A stretch of 64,000 nt of DNA from Streptomyces glomeratus (lineage in GTDB: Bacteria; Actinomycetota; Actinomycetes; Streptomycetales; Streptomycetaceae). Positions within the stretch are counted from its first letter, which is position 1. Every line of letters begins with the position of its first letter. This document shows positions 1-8,568 of the stretch, piece by piece. Under the pieces are notes generated by a model that did not search any database, had not been told where the DNA came from, and worked only from the letters and a program-made list of their open reading frames with translations. The stretch lies in contig NZ_JAKEEB010000008.1 of assembly GCF_021462825.1 (NCBI RefSeq), forward strand, positions 186,001-250,000. The letters are read 5' to 3'. A program made the position numbers and the translations under genes.

Positions 1-8
1 GGCTGTGG

Positions 9-33
9 CCCCGTCCCGTGTACATGGACGGGG
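9..33 (-). terminator. Hairpin downstream of the DUF4184 gene
   Basis: Arms CCCCGTCC (9-16) and GGACGGGG (26-33) pair perfectly over 8 bp around a 9-nt loop. It abuts the stop codon of the minus-strand DUF4184 gene (34-36), so it is probably its terminator. There is no clear T-run, which is usual in Streptomyces. Confidence 0.55.
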
Positions 34-888
34 TCAGCGGCGCGTGGGCCGGGTCGGTTCCGGTCGCGGGGCGGACGGGCCCGGGGCGGCCGGACGCAAC
101 GCCCTGACCCCTGCCACGTAGAGCGCCAGCCCGACGGCGAGCCCGGCACCCGCCCCGAAGCACACCGGCGGGATCACCTCCCACGGCTTCGCGGTCGTCC
201 CCCAGTAGGCCCACCACCGGGACGCCCGCTGCACCGCCCCCACGGCCGCGCATCCGCCGATCACCGCACCGGCCAGCCACCGGTCGGCCCAGGACAGCAG
301 CGGCACACCCGACCCCGTGACCGGACCGGCCGGCGTCCGCCGCAGCACGACCGTCATGAAGACCGCGATCGCCACCCCCGCCACCGCCGAACTTCCGTAT
401 TGCAGGTACGTATAGAGCGGCGTTCCCTCGAACGGCCTCCTCAGCACCGGAAACAGCCGCATCCCCCACCGGTCGAGATGCGTGAACGCGTCCCACACCA
501 CATGGGTCAGCGCACCCAGCGCCGCCGAGACGTACCAGCGGAGAACCAGCCGAATCGAGACCTTGCGCCGCGGTGTGCCGCAGCGCACCAGTGCCGCCAC
601 CCGTCCCTGTGCCGCGCGCGGCAGGAGTGCCACCGCCGGCTCCCGCAGCACCAGCCACGCCCCCACCAGCGCCCATGCGATGAGGACGTCCACGGTGAAG
701 ACCCCGGCGAAGGAGTGGGTGACGGCACCGAAGTCCATCGCCCCGGACACCGCGCTCGCCGCGAAATAGGTCATGTCGGGCGCGAACGAACCCGCGACGA
801 GGACCGAGGGCACCAGTCGTCCGCGCCCGGACCCGTCCCCGCGCACGGCGGGAAGCACGGCCGCGGCATGGCTGAGGGTGAACGGCAA
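34..888 (-). CDS. DUF4184 family membrane protein
   Basis: The 284-residue protein has several hydrophobic helices. Two His/Asp-bearing motifs, THSFAG and the segment around LTHVVWDAFTHLDRWG, are typical of DUF4184 integral membrane proteins, which distantly resemble YdjM-like membrane metal-dependent hydrolases. The start MPFTLSHAAAVLP is the usual N-terminus of the family, where the early Ser-His and a later Asp in SFAPDM are conserved. The biochemical role is unknown. It is a single minus-strand gene followed at once by a hairpin and divergent from the lytic transglycosylase gene. Confidence 0.8.
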   Translation of the reverse strand: MPFTLSHAAAVLPAVRGDGSGRGRLVPSVLVAGSFAPDMTYFAASAVSGAMDFGAVTHSFAGVFTVDVLIAWALVGAWLVLREPAVALLPRAAQGRVAALVRCGTPRRKVSIRLVLRWYVSAALGALTHVVWDAFTHLDRWGMRLFPVLRRPFEGTPLYTYLQYGSSAVAGVAIAVFMTVVLRRTPAGPVTGSGVPLLSWADRWLAGAVIGGCAAVGAVQRASRWWAYWGTTAKPWEVIPPVCFGAGAGLAVGLALYVAGVRALRPAAPGPSAPRPEPTRPTRR

Positions 889-1066
889 TTCGGCTCCCTC
901 GGCAGACGTTGACCGGGCACAACCACCCGGCGATCACAGACGTCCAGTATGAAGGACGCACGAAACGGGTGAGGCGATCCGCCCCGCTCCCGTGTCCTGG
1001 CCAAGAACGCATGACCAACTGGTGAAAACCGGGCACCAACCGGTGCCGACGCGACGGAAGTTGTCG

Positions 1067-1072
1067 TAGGGT
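1067..1072 (+). promoter_or_regulatory. Possible -10 element upstream of the lytic transglycosylase
   Basis: TAGGGT lies 84 bp before the start codon, with only a poor -35 (TGCCGA, 17 bp upstream). Just upstream is a short inverted repeat, GGCACC-N4-GGTGCC (1032-1047), that could be an operator. The rest of the 267-bp gap 889-1155 shows nothing recognisable apart from the ribosome site GGGAGGGG near 1140. Confidence 0.3.
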
Positions 1073-1155
1073 CACTTGGTCGCCGTGCCGGGGAGCGCGG
1101 TCGTGGAACAAGGGCGCCCCACTGCACAGGGTCGTCGACGGGAGGGGTTCACTCA

Positions 1156-2928
1156 ATGGCGGCGCATATCGGCAGGAGGCTGCGCAAGGGGGCGGCAACC
1201 ACGGCTGTGGCCGCGGCCGCGGTCGCGGCTCTGGCGGCGTCCCAGGCCCCGGGAGTGACCACCGACGACCAGGGCAGACAGACCACCGGTGCGCAGACCA
1301 CACCCGAGACCGACGGCACCACCACCCAGGGCGGTGACGGCAGCGCCACCGGCAACGGCGGCTACTACACGGACCTCCCGCCGCTCAACAGCCCCACCGA
1401 GTCTCCCAACCCGACCGCCGGTCCCACCCCGGCCGGCGCCGTGGGTGTCGCGGAATCCGGCATTCCGGCCACGGTCCTGGACGCCTACAAGAAGGCGGCG
1501 GCGGAACTGCAGCAGTCCAAGCCGGGCTGCAATCTGCCCTGGCAACTGCTCGCCGCCATCGGCAAGGTCGAGTCCGGTCAGGCCCGCGGCGGCCAGGTCG
1601 ACGCGGACGGCACGACGTACTCGAGGATCCTCGGGCCGCTCCTGGACGGCAACGGCTTCGCGAACATCAAGGACACCGACCACGGTGCCTACGACGGCGA
1701 CACCACCTACGACCGTGCCGTCGGCCCGATGCAGTTCATTCCGTCCACCTGGGCATGGGCGGGACGCGACGGCAACGGCGACGGGGTCAAGGACCCCAAC
1801 AACGTCTACGACGCCGCCCTCGCCGCCGGTCACTACCTGTGCCGCTCCGGCCGTGACCTGTCCGTCCAGTCCGACATGAACGCGGCGATCCTCGGCTACA
1901 ACGCCTCCCAGGACTATCTGAACACCGTTCTGTCCTGGTACGAGTACTACCGCAAGGGCACCCACGAGATCCCGGACGGCACGGGCACGGTGCCCAGGCA
2001 CCGCAGCGACACCGACTCCGGTGCGCGCCCCGGTTCGAAGCCGGCCGGGACCAAGAAGCCCGGCACCCACAAGCCCGGCACCCGCAAGCCCGGCACCCGC
2101 AAGCCCGGCGGCCACAAGCCCGGCGGCACCACCTCGTCTCCGGACCCGTCGAAGCCGGGCACGCCCAAGCCCAAGCCGCCCACCGCGAGCGACACGGTGG
2201 CCCGTCTGGCGGACGCCGGTACCGGAATGCTCTCGGCCAGGACGGGTGACACGTTCGACCGGAGCATCGCGGTGAAGGCCGTGACCAAGGCCGGCAAGGC
2301 GGTGCCGAAGGTGCGCGTGCGGTTCACGATCTCGGGCGACACGGACTCCACCTTCACGGGCGGCGAGACGGTGGCGACCGTCGTCACCGACGCCTCCGGC
2401 AAGGCCACCGCACCGGCGCTCGTCGCGGGCCGGAAGACCGGCGCGTTCACGGTCCGCGCCCTTCTCGTGGGCCGTATGGTCACCGCCCCCGAGTACACGG
2501 CCACCGTCGTCGAACGCCAGGCCGACACCCTCGCCCGCACCAGCGACACCGCGCTGACCTGCACCCCCGGCGGCGAGTTCGCGGACCAGGTCGAGGTGAA
2601 GGCCACCTACAAGGGCGCCGTCGCGGACGGTGTCGCGGCCACCGCGACCCTCGTCAAGTCGACTGACGACCCGGCCGAGAACGACAAGGGCCCCTACTTC
2701 AAGGACGCGGACGGCAAGACCGTACGCACCCTCACGGGCCTGCGGACCGACGCCCACGGCCTGCTCAAGCTGCCGAAGCTGTACGCCGACGACACGACCG
2801 GCACCTTCCTGCTCCGCATCACCACCGCGGGCGGCGCGACCCTCACCGTCCAGCTGGACGTCGCCGCGGCCACCTCGTCGCCCAGCCCGGCCCCGTCGGG
2901 AAGCACCTCTGCGAGCCCGACCGCGTAA
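1156..2928 (+). CDS. Secreted lytic transglycosylase with Ig-like C-terminus
   Basis: This 590-residue exported protein probably cleaves peptidoglycan glycan strands. Residues 1-30 form a signal peptide (RRLRK followed by an Ala/Val-rich core), then a Thr/Gly/Pro-rich linker to about 100. Residues 105-275 are a lysozyme-like transglycosylase domain: the catalytic Glu is in AIGKVESGQ (Glu139), followed by GPMQFIPSTW and AAGHYLC, hallmarks of the MltB-like/SLT family. Residues 301-325 are five tandem KPG-type pentapeptides, a cell-wall-spanning style linker. The remainder looks like a beta-rich Ig-like region. The start ATG has GGGAGGGG upstream. It stands alone between divergent DUF4184 and a tiny membrane protein. 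Confidence 0.85.
   Translation: MAAHIGRRLRKGAATTAVAAAAVAALAASQAPGVTTDDQGRQTTGAQTTPETDGTTTQGGDGSATGNGGYYTDLPPLNSPTESPNPTAGPTPAGAVGVAESGIPATVLDAYKKAAAELQQSKPGCNLPWQLLAAIGKVESGQARGGQVDADGTTYSRILGPLLDGNGFANIKDTDHGAYDGDTTYDRAVGPMQFIPSTWAWAGRDGNGDGVKDPNNVYDAALAAGHYLCRSGRDLSVQSDMNAAILGYNASQDYLNTVLSWYEYYRKGTHEIPDGTGTVPRHRSDTDSGARPGSKPAGTKKPGTHKPGTRKPGTRKPGGHKPGGTTSSPDPSKPGTPKPKPPTASDTVARLADAGTGMLSARTGDTFDRSIAVKAVTKAGKAVPKVRVRFTISGDTDSTFTGGETVATVVTDASGKATAPALVAGRKTGAFTVRALLVGRMVTAPEYTATVVERQADTLARTSDTALTCTPGGEFADQVEVKATYKGAVADGVAATATLVKSTDDPAENDKGPYFKDADGKTVRTLTGLRTDAHGLLKLPKLYADDTTGTFLLRITTAGGATLTVQLDVAAATSSPSPAPSGSTSASPTA
2056..2130 (+). repeat. Five 15-bp tandem repeats encoding KPG pentapeptides
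   Basis: Five in-frame units of AAGCCCGGCACCCRC (last two with GGCGGC variants) run head to tail inside the lytic transglycosylase gene. They encode KPGTH, KPGTR, KPGTR, KPGGH and KPGGT. Copy number may vary between strains without shifting the frame. Confidence 0.9.
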
Positions 2929-3074
2929 GGCCGCACCGGCCCGCGTACGACGGCGGCGTCCCTCCCTCGCGGAGGGGCGCCGCCGCCTTGTGCGCGACGT
3001 GTTCTCATCTCACCCGCCCGTTGCTACGGTGCCCGGACCTGACGGCATATCAGCTACGGCCCGGGGAGGCCCGT

Positions 3075-3209
3075 ATGCGCGCCCTCGTCGCCGCCGCGAT
3101 CGGCCTCGCCGCAGCGCTCGCCGTGGTGTTCGCCCTGGCGGCCATGGGCTCGCCGTCCGGCAGCACGTCACCGAAGCCGCTGCTGACGACGGTCCCCGGC
3201 CATCCGTGA
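3075..3209 (+). CDS. Small SPW_0924-like membrane peptide
   Basis: The 44-residue product starts MRALVAAAIGLAAAL and is a single hydrophobic helix followed by a Ser/Pro-rich tail ending KPLLTTVPGHP. This matches my memory of the SPW_0924 family of Streptomyces mini-proteins, which sit just before a DUF3068 gene as here. The ATG is preceded by GGGGAGG with good spacing; an in-frame upstream start would give an implausible Cys/Arg-rich N-terminus. It may be an exported or membrane-anchored peptide. Function is unknown. Its 3' end, including the stop codon, is repeated in tandem downstream. Confidence 0.7.
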   Translation: MRALVAAAIGLAAALAVVFALAAMGSPSGSTSPKPLLTTVPGHP

Positions 3210-3262
3210 CGCACTGTCCCCAGCCATCCGTGACGGACGGTCCCGGCCATCCGTGACGCACG
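3191..3262 (+). repeat. Three 23-24-bp tandem repeats across a stop codon
   Basis: The core CCATCCGTGACG occurs at 3200, 3224 and 3247 with flanking GTCCCSG, giving three imperfect units. The first contains the last codons and the TGA (3207-3209) of the small membrane gene; the other two fill the gap to the DUF3068 gene. Confidence 0.85.
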
Positions 3263-3323
3263 GGCCCGAGCGCCGTGACACACGGACCCGGACCCGCACC
3301 GCACGCAGAGGGAGGACGCCGCG

Positions 3324-4316
3324 ATGCGACGCAAGGCCGGCCTGATCCTGCTCGCCCTCGCCGTGTTCTTCACGGCGCTGTCCCCGCTGCTGCGCTGGTA
3401 CGTCTTCCCGCGCGTGGCCAAGGTCCCCGCCAACCAGTACCAGACCATGGTCCTTCAGGCGAAGAACGCCACCCTGCTCGACTACAGCACCATGACCTCC
3501 CGCACGGTCCCCGAGGTCACCGTGGTGCAGACCCTCAAGGGCAACGTGGAGGCCGCGAGGAAGGCCGGGAGGACGGCCGGCCGGGACGTGGTGGTCTGGG
3601 ACGGCCTGTCCTACGCCCAGGGCCCCAATGGGGAGATGGTCTCCAGCTTCCCCGAGCGCTACATCTTCGACGCGCACAGCCAGGAGCCCGTCCACGTCAC
3701 CGGCGAGTCGGTCGACGGCGACCCCGTCCAACGCCACGGCATCGAGTTCAAGTGGCCGTTCCTGACCCAGAAGAGGGACTACGAGTACTTCGACGCCCAA
3801 GCGCGCGTCACCGCTCCCATCCACTACAAGGGCACCCGGAACTTCCGCGGACTGACGGTCTACTACTTCGAACAGACCATCCCCTGGACCAAGGTCCCCT
3901 ATCCCAGGGTCATGCCCGTCAAGGGCCTCACCCGCGAGTGGGTCGCGAAGACCGGCACCGCCCGCTGGTACACCACTGTCCGCAGGTTCTGGGTCGAGCC
4001 CGTCACCGGGGCGCCCGTCTACGGGGAGGAGATCCACCGGGAGGAACTGCGCGGCGGCACGCTCCTCGGGGGGCGCGCCAAGGTCACGGCGTTCGCGGGT
4101 CATGTGAAGATGCGCGAGGACTACATCAGGTCGACGGTCGCGCTCGTCAAGCACAACCGTCTGCCGATCCTGCTGCTGACGTCCTATCTGCCCTGGGGCT
4201 TCCTCGCCCTGGGCGTCTGTCTGCTGGCGCTGTCCCTCTGCCTGGAGGCCCGCGGCCGCCGCCCGGACGGCCCGGCGCCCACCGAGACGGCCGAGCCCGA
4301 GCCGGTCACCGCCTGA
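3324..4316 (+). CDS. DUF3068 (PorA-like) membrane protein
   Basis: The protein has 330 residues with an N-terminal membrane anchor (GLILLALAVFFTALSPLL), a large extracytoplasmic domain, and a C-terminal transmembrane helix around 285-305 followed by a charged tail. This one-domain-between-two-helices layout and the opening RWYVFPRVAKVPANQYQ fit DUF3068, the family that also covers corynebacterial PorA-type proteins. The ATG is preceded by GAGGGAGG. The substrate is unknown; an envelope role is inferred from topology. The last 11 bp overlap the end of the convergent hrpB gene. Confidence 0.8.
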   Translation: MRRKAGLILLALAVFFTALSPLLRWYVFPRVAKVPANQYQTMVLQAKNATLLDYSTMTSRTVPEVTVVQTLKGNVEAARKAGRTAGRDVVVWDGLSYAQGPNGEMVSSFPERYIFDAHSQEPVHVTGESVDGDPVQRHGIEFKWPFLTQKRDYEYFDAQARVTAPIHYKGTRNFRGLTVYYFEQTIPWTKVPYPRVMPVKGLTREWVAKTGTARWYTTVRRFWVEPVTGAPVYGEEIHREELRGGTLLGGRAKVTAFAGHVKMREDYIRSTVALVKHNRLPILLLTSYLPWGFLALGVCLLALSLCLEARGRRPDGPAPTETAEPEPVTA

Positions 4317-6840
4317 GCCGGGCGTTGGTGTGCCGGGTCGGCTCCGCGGAGGCGGGATCCTCGGGCCAGGGGTGCTTGGGGTACCGGCCCCGCAGCTCGG
4401 CCCGTACGGCCCGGTACCCGTCCCGCCAGAAAGAGGCGAGATCCGCGGTGACGGCGACGGGCCGCCCGGCGGGGGACAGCAGATGCACCAGCACCGGCAC
4501 ACCGGCGATCCTGGGCGACTCCTGGAGCCCGAACATCTCCTGGAGCTTCACGGCGAGGACGGGCCGCTCGGGGTCGCCGTAGTCGACCCGGACGGCGGAC
4601 CCGCTCGGGACGGTGATCCGCTCGGGCGCCAGCTCCTCGAGCCGGGCGGCGTCCCCGGTGGCCCAGGGCAGCAGCCGGGCGAGGGCCCCTCCCGCGTCGA
4701 TCCGCGCCAGGTCGGCGCGCCGCCGGGCACGGCTCAGCTCGGGCTCCAGCCACTCCTCCACGCGCGTGTGGAGCGCCTCGTCGCAGACGTCCGGCCAGGG
4801 CTCACCCAGGTGCTGCCGCAGGAAGGCGAGCCGCTGCCGCAGGACAAGGGCCCCGGGCGGCCATCGCAGCAGACCGAACCCCTCCGCGCGCAGCCCTGCC
4901 AGAAGGGCCTTCCGGACGAGGCCGGGGGCCGGGTCCCGCAGGGGGCGCACCGTCAGCTCCACGGCGCCGAGCCGTTCGGCGCTCTGCGCCACGACGTCCC
5001 CGTCGGCCCAGCGGACCTCCTCGGCCTCGGTGTGCAGGGTGGCGGCGGCCCGCCGGGCCACATCCTCGTCCACCGCCGCGGCGAGCCCCACGCGCGCGTG
5101 GACGTGGCCCACCGGCCGGTCGGCCACGGCGACCGCGAGCCACGGGGCGCCGCGCAGCCCCGATCCGTCCCCCAGCTCGGCACGGGTGCCGTTCACCATG
5201 AGGTACGAACCGCCGTCGGCGCGCGCGAGCCGCTCGGGGAAGGCGAGGGCCGCGACGAGACCGGCCACCTGATCGTCCGGCACCCTCCCCGGCCGGTCCG
5301 CGTCCTGAGTCCGGGGCCCGCCCGTACCGGCGGGGAGGCCGTCCGCCGCGGCGCGCAGCCGGCGCACCTCCTCGCGCCAGCGGGCCGTGTACGCGTCGCT
5401 TCCGCGACGGGCCGCCCGCCAGGCCGCCGGCAGATCGTCCCCGTACTCCCGCGGCGGCTCCTCACTCAGCAGGGCGACCACCTCGGCGGCCCGGTCCGCG
5501 CCCACCTGCGGCGCCGCGTCCAGCAGCGCCCGAGCCAGCCGTGGGTGCAGACCGAGGCGGGACATCCGCACACCCCGTTCCGTGGCCCGTCCCTCTCCGT
5601 CCACGGCCCCGACCGCCGTCAGCACCGAGCGCGCGGCCGTCATCGCCCCGCCCGGCGGGGCGTCCAGGAGCGCCAGCCCGGACGCGTCCGGATCACCCCA
5701 GCACGCCGCCTGCAACGCGAACCCCGTCAGATCGGCGAGCCTGATCTCCGGCGCCGGGAACCGGGGCAGCCGCGCGTCCTCCGCCTCGGACCAGCAGCGG
5801 TAGACCCGGCCCTGCGCCTCACGCCCCGCCCGGCCCGCTCGCTGCCGTCCCGCCGCCTGCGAGGCCCGTACCGTCGCCAGCGCGCTCAGCCCGCGGGCGT
5901 GGTCCACCCGCGGCTCACGAGCGAGCCCTGAGTCCACGACCACCCGTACCCCGGGCACCGTCAGCGACGACTCCGCCACGGACGTTGCCAGTACCACCCG
6001 CCGCCCGTCACCGGGCGCCAGCACCGCGTCCTGCACGGCCGCCGGAGCCCGCCCGTGGACCTGGAGCACCTCGACGCCCGCCGGGTTCCCCAGCCGCCCC
6101 GCCACGCGCGCGATCTCCCCGACGCCCGGCAGGAAACAGAGCACGTCGCCCTCGCATTCGGCCAGCGCCCGCCGCACCACCGACGCCACATGCGTCAGCA
6201 GCGCCGGGTCCACGCGCAGTCCGTGCGGCGGCCGCACCGGACGCGCGGGCGGCGCCCACACCACCTCCACGGGATGCGACACGCCCTCGGCCTCGACGAC
6301 CGGGGCTCCGCCCAGCAGCCGGGCCCAGCCCTCCGCGTCCGTCGTCGCGGAGGCCGCCACCAGCCGCAGCTCGGGCCGCAGAGTCTGCCGGACGTCGAGC
6401 AGGAAGGCGGCGGTCGTGTCGGCGTCCAGGTGCCGCTCGTGGCACTCGTCGAGCACGACCACATCGACGCCCGCCAGCTCCGGGTCCCGCTGCAACCGCT
6501 GGAGCAGCACACCGGTCGTGACGACCTCCACGCGCGCGTGCCGGCCCGTCACCCGCTCTCCGCGCACGGAGTACCCGATGCTGTGGCCGGGCTTCTCCCC
6601 GAGCAGCCATGCCATCCGCCGGGCCGCGGCCCGCGCGGCGATCCGGCGCGGCTCGGCGACGACCACGCGGCGCGCCGGGCCCCCGCCGACGAGCCCGGCG
6701 AGGACCAGCGGCACGAGGGTGGTCTTACCGGTACCGGGCGGAGCGCACAGCACCGCGACACCGTGCTCCTCGAGCGCACCGCGAAGGGCGGGGACTGCGG
6801 AGCGGACGGCGAGGCGGTCGAGGGCGTCGTGGCGGATCAC
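4306..6840 (-). CDS. hrpB: ATP-dependent helicase HrpB
   Basis: The 844-residue DEAH-box RNA helicase has Walker A APPGTGKTT near the start, the DExH box LDECHERH, motif III SATTDAEGW and the helicase C-terminal motif QRAGRAGRE. A long C-terminal region typical of HrpB follows, ending in FWRDGYRAVRAELRGRYPKHPWPEDP, the HrpB signature in proteobacteria and actinobacteria. Length matches the family (about 820-850). The start is GTG. It overlaps the convergent DUF3068 gene by 11 bp. The physiological RNA substrate is not established in this genus. Confidence 0.92.
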   Translation of the reverse strand: MIRHDALDRLAVRSAVPALRGALEEHGVAVLCAPPGTGKTTLVPLVLAGLVGGGPARRVVVAEPRRIAARAAARRMAWLLGEKPGHSIGYSVRGERVTGRHARVEVVTTGVLLQRLQRDPELAGVDVVVLDECHERHLDADTTAAFLLDVRQTLRPELRLVAASATTDAEGWARLLGGAPVVEAEGVSHPVEVVWAPPARPVRPPHGLRVDPALLTHVASVVRRALAECEGDVLCFLPGVGEIARVAGRLGNPAGVEVLQVHGRAPAAVQDAVLAPGDGRRVVLATSVAESSLTVPGVRVVVDSGLAREPRVDHARGLSALATVRASQAAGRQRAGRAGREAQGRVYRCWSEAEDARLPRFPAPEIRLADLTGFALQAACWGDPDASGLALLDAPPGGAMTAARSVLTAVGAVDGEGRATERGVRMSRLGLHPRLARALLDAAPQVGADRAAEVVALLSEEPPREYGDDLPAAWRAARRGSDAYTARWREEVRRLRAAADGLPAGTGGPRTQDADRPGRVPDDQVAGLVAALAFPERLARADGGSYLMVNGTRAELGDGSGLRGAPWLAVAVADRPVGHVHARVGLAAAVDEDVARRAAATLHTEAEEVRWADGDVVAQSAERLGAVELTVRPLRDPAPGLVRKALLAGLRAEGFGLLRWPPGALVLRQRLAFLRQHLGEPWPDVCDEALHTRVEEWLEPELSRARRRADLARIDAGGALARLLPWATGDAARLEELAPERITVPSGSAVRVDYGDPERPVLAVKLQEMFGLQESPRIAGVPVLVHLLSPAGRPVAVTADLASFWRDGYRAVRAELRGRYPKHPWPEDPASAEPTRHTNARLRR

Positions 6841-6873
6841 CGCACCAGTGTTCCAGGCGGCTCCGGTCCGGTG

Positions 6874-7200
6874 TCACGGGAGAAAGTCGTGGCGGCACCG
6901 CCGGCAGTACTGCTTCCGGTGCCAGTCGGCCCGTCGCTTCGCCGTCTGGGCCACCTCGTCGCGCAGCGTCACCAGCCAGAGGCCCCCGCCGGCCACTCCG
7001 ACCAATCCCAGCCACGCTTCGGAGACAAGCAGGGCGCAGCCCAGAGCGAGCAGTCCGAGCGGAGCCGTCCATCGCTCGTCGTGGAGGACGGGACGCGCGA
7101 GGTGGGGTGCCGCGGCCCGGCGTTCGGCCGGGAGCGTCCTCCAGTACCTGCTGAGCTTCGTGGTCCTGTCGCTCCGCTTGCAGACCGGACAGACGTGCAT
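6874..7200 (-). CDS. Small two-helix membrane protein with zinc-ribbon cysteines
   Basis: The product has 108 residues. It begins MHVCPVCKRSDRTTKLSRYW and ends KQYCRRCRHDFLP, so a CxxC pair at each end could form one zinc ribbon. Between them two hydrophobic segments (PLGLLALGCALLVSEAWLG and VGVAGGGLWLV) suggest a hairpin in the membrane with both Cys pairs on the cytoplasmic side. The inner ATG was chosen because GGCGGGGGG lies just upstream; seven codons earlier another start is possible. Function unknown. It lies 33 bp upstream of hrpB on the same strand. Confidence 0.6.
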   Translation of the reverse strand: MHVCPVCKRSDRTTKLSRYWRTLPAERRAAAPHLARPVLHDERWTAPLGLLALGCALLVSEAWLGLVGVAGGGLWLVTLRDEVAQTAKRRADWHRKQYCRRCRHDFLP

Positions 7201-7305
7201 GCGCGTACCCCCCGCCGGCACAGCTGACCGCAGCCCTGAGGGCGACTTGTCGACTCATCGTTTCTGCCCGGCCCGCGCCGTGCGCACACGCGTGCGGACA
7301 CCGCA

Positions 7306-7319
7306 CGGCCGATCGGCCG
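7306..7319. repeat. 14-bp perfect palindrome
   Basis: CGGCCGATCGGCCG lies in the 163-bp gap between the methyltransferase end and the small membrane gene start. It could be an operator for the membrane gene/hrpB pair or a weak hairpin. Confidence 0.4.
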
Positions 7320-7363
7320 AAAACGCCCCGGCTCGGCTCCGCCTTCCGGCTGCGTTCCGTCCC

Positions 7364-8191
7364 TCAGTCCCGGTCGCACACGAAGATCGCCGTGCCCGGG
7401 ATCAGGCCGCCGCGCAACGGCGACCAGCCGCCCCACTCCGACGTGTTCCAGGCCGGCCACTCCGGCTCGACCAGATCGACGAGCCGGAAGCCGGACACCG
7501 CGATCTCCCGCACCCGGTCACCGAGCGTGCGGTGGTGCTCCACATAGACCGCCCTGCCCTGCTCGTCCTGCTCGACGTACGGCGTGCGGTCGAAGTACGA
7601 GGCGGACACCGACAGGCCCTCGGGGCCCGGCTCGTCCGGGAACGCCCAGCGGATCGGGTGCGTCACGGAGAAGACGAAGCGGCCGCCGGGGCGCAGCACC
7701 CGGCGCACCTCGCGCAGCACCAGGACCGGGTCCGCGACGAACGGCAGCGCGCCGTACGCCGAGCACGCGAGGTCGAAGGAGCCGTCCCGGAAGGGCAGCA
7801 CGGCCGCGTCCGCCTGGATCAGGGGGAAGGTCACTCCGATGCGCAGGGCGTGCTGGAGCTGGCGGTGGGAGAGGTCCAGGGCCACCGGGCGCGCGCCCTG
7901 CACGGCCAGCCAGCGCGAGCACTGCGCCGCGCCGGCGCCTATCTCCAGGACGTCCTTGCCCTTGAGGTCCTCCGGCGCGCCGAGCAACTCGGCCTCGACC
8001 TCGTCGAGGCCCTCGGGTCCCCAGACGAAGCGATCGTCGCCGAGGAACGTGCCGTGCTCGTTCTGGTACTCGTCCGCGTTCCGGTCCCACCAGCCCCGGT
8101 TGGCCCGGGAACTCTCCGTGACACCCGCGGCGCGTCGGGTGGCTTCGGGCTCGGACTGCTCGGGCTCTTGGATGATCGGCTCCCTCGTCGT
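7364..8191 (-). CDS. Class I SAM-dependent methyltransferase, start codon unclear
   Basis: The Rossmann fold shows motif I VLEIGAGAAQCSRWL, then VALDLSHRQL, a post-motif acidic QADAAVLPF and LRPGGRFVFSVTHPI (small-molecule Methyltransf_11 type). The frame upstream of the first canonical start (TTG at 7987) is clearly coding: it reads ANRGWWDRNADEYQNEHGTF, the helix that normally precedes such domains, and matches the N-terminus I remember for Streptomyces homologues. No ATG, GTG, TTG or CTG occurs in that open frame back to its stop near 8396. I placed the start at an ACG (8191) where relatives appear to begin; this is inference. The substrate is unknown. Confidence 0.7.
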   Translation of the reverse strand, partial: TTREPIIQEPEQSEPEATRRAAGVTESSRANRGWWDRNADEYQNEHGTFLGDDRFVWGPEGLDEVEAELLGAPEDLKGKDVLEIGAGAAQCSRWLAVQGARPVALDLSHRQLQHALRIGVTFPLIQADAAVLPFRDGSFDLACSAYGALPFVADPVLVLREVRRVLRPGGRFVFSVTHPIRWAFPDEPGPEGLSVSASYFDRTPYVEQDEQGRAVYVEHHRTLGDRVREIAVSGFRLVDLVEPEWPAWNTSEWGGWSPLRGGLIPGTAIFVCDRD

Positions 8192-8339
8192 ACTCTTCCG
8201 TCCTACCCGCCTCGGCGGTGTCGGGGAAGGGGTGTTCCAGGCCTGCGCGGACTCGCGGCGTGTCCGGTATACGGGTGGTGCCGCGCGGGCTTTTGTGCCG
8301 GGAATGCGGCGATCCGCCCCGGGTGTGCCCCTTCGCGCA

Positions 8340-8368
8340 TTGACCCTGTCCGGCTGCCCCCGTATGCT
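8340..8368 (+). promoter_or_regulatory. rpsA promoter
   Basis: TTGACC (8340-8345), a 17-bp spacer and TATGCT (8363-8368) match the housekeeping sigma consensus. The predicted start near 8375 gives a leader of about 195 nt before rpsA. Confidence 0.7.
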
Positions 8369-8448
8369 ACAAGTTGCGCTGCGGGCCTGCGCACCTCAGA
8401 CGTAGCAGGCTGCGCTCGCATCTGTTGTATGTCCCCTCGGTTGTCGAG

Positions 8449-8476
8449 GCGCCACAGGCTGTATCCGGTGTGGCGC
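8449..8476 (+). promoter_or_regulatory. Hairpin in the rpsA leader
   Basis: Arms GCGCCACA (8449-8456) and TGTGGCGC (8469-8476) pair perfectly around a 12-nt loop, about 90 nt before the rpsA start. Ribosomal protein S1 represses its own translation in other bacteria, so this leader structure is a candidate autoregulatory element; that role is inference. The rest of the leader shows no recognised motif. Confidence 0.45.
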
Positions 8477-8568
8477 TTCCTAGGCTGTCCGGCTTCTGCA
8501 GAGCGAAACGGGCTCCCGGCGTAAGCAGTACCTACGACTTCAATGTCCGTACCGGAGCCCTTTCCCAC

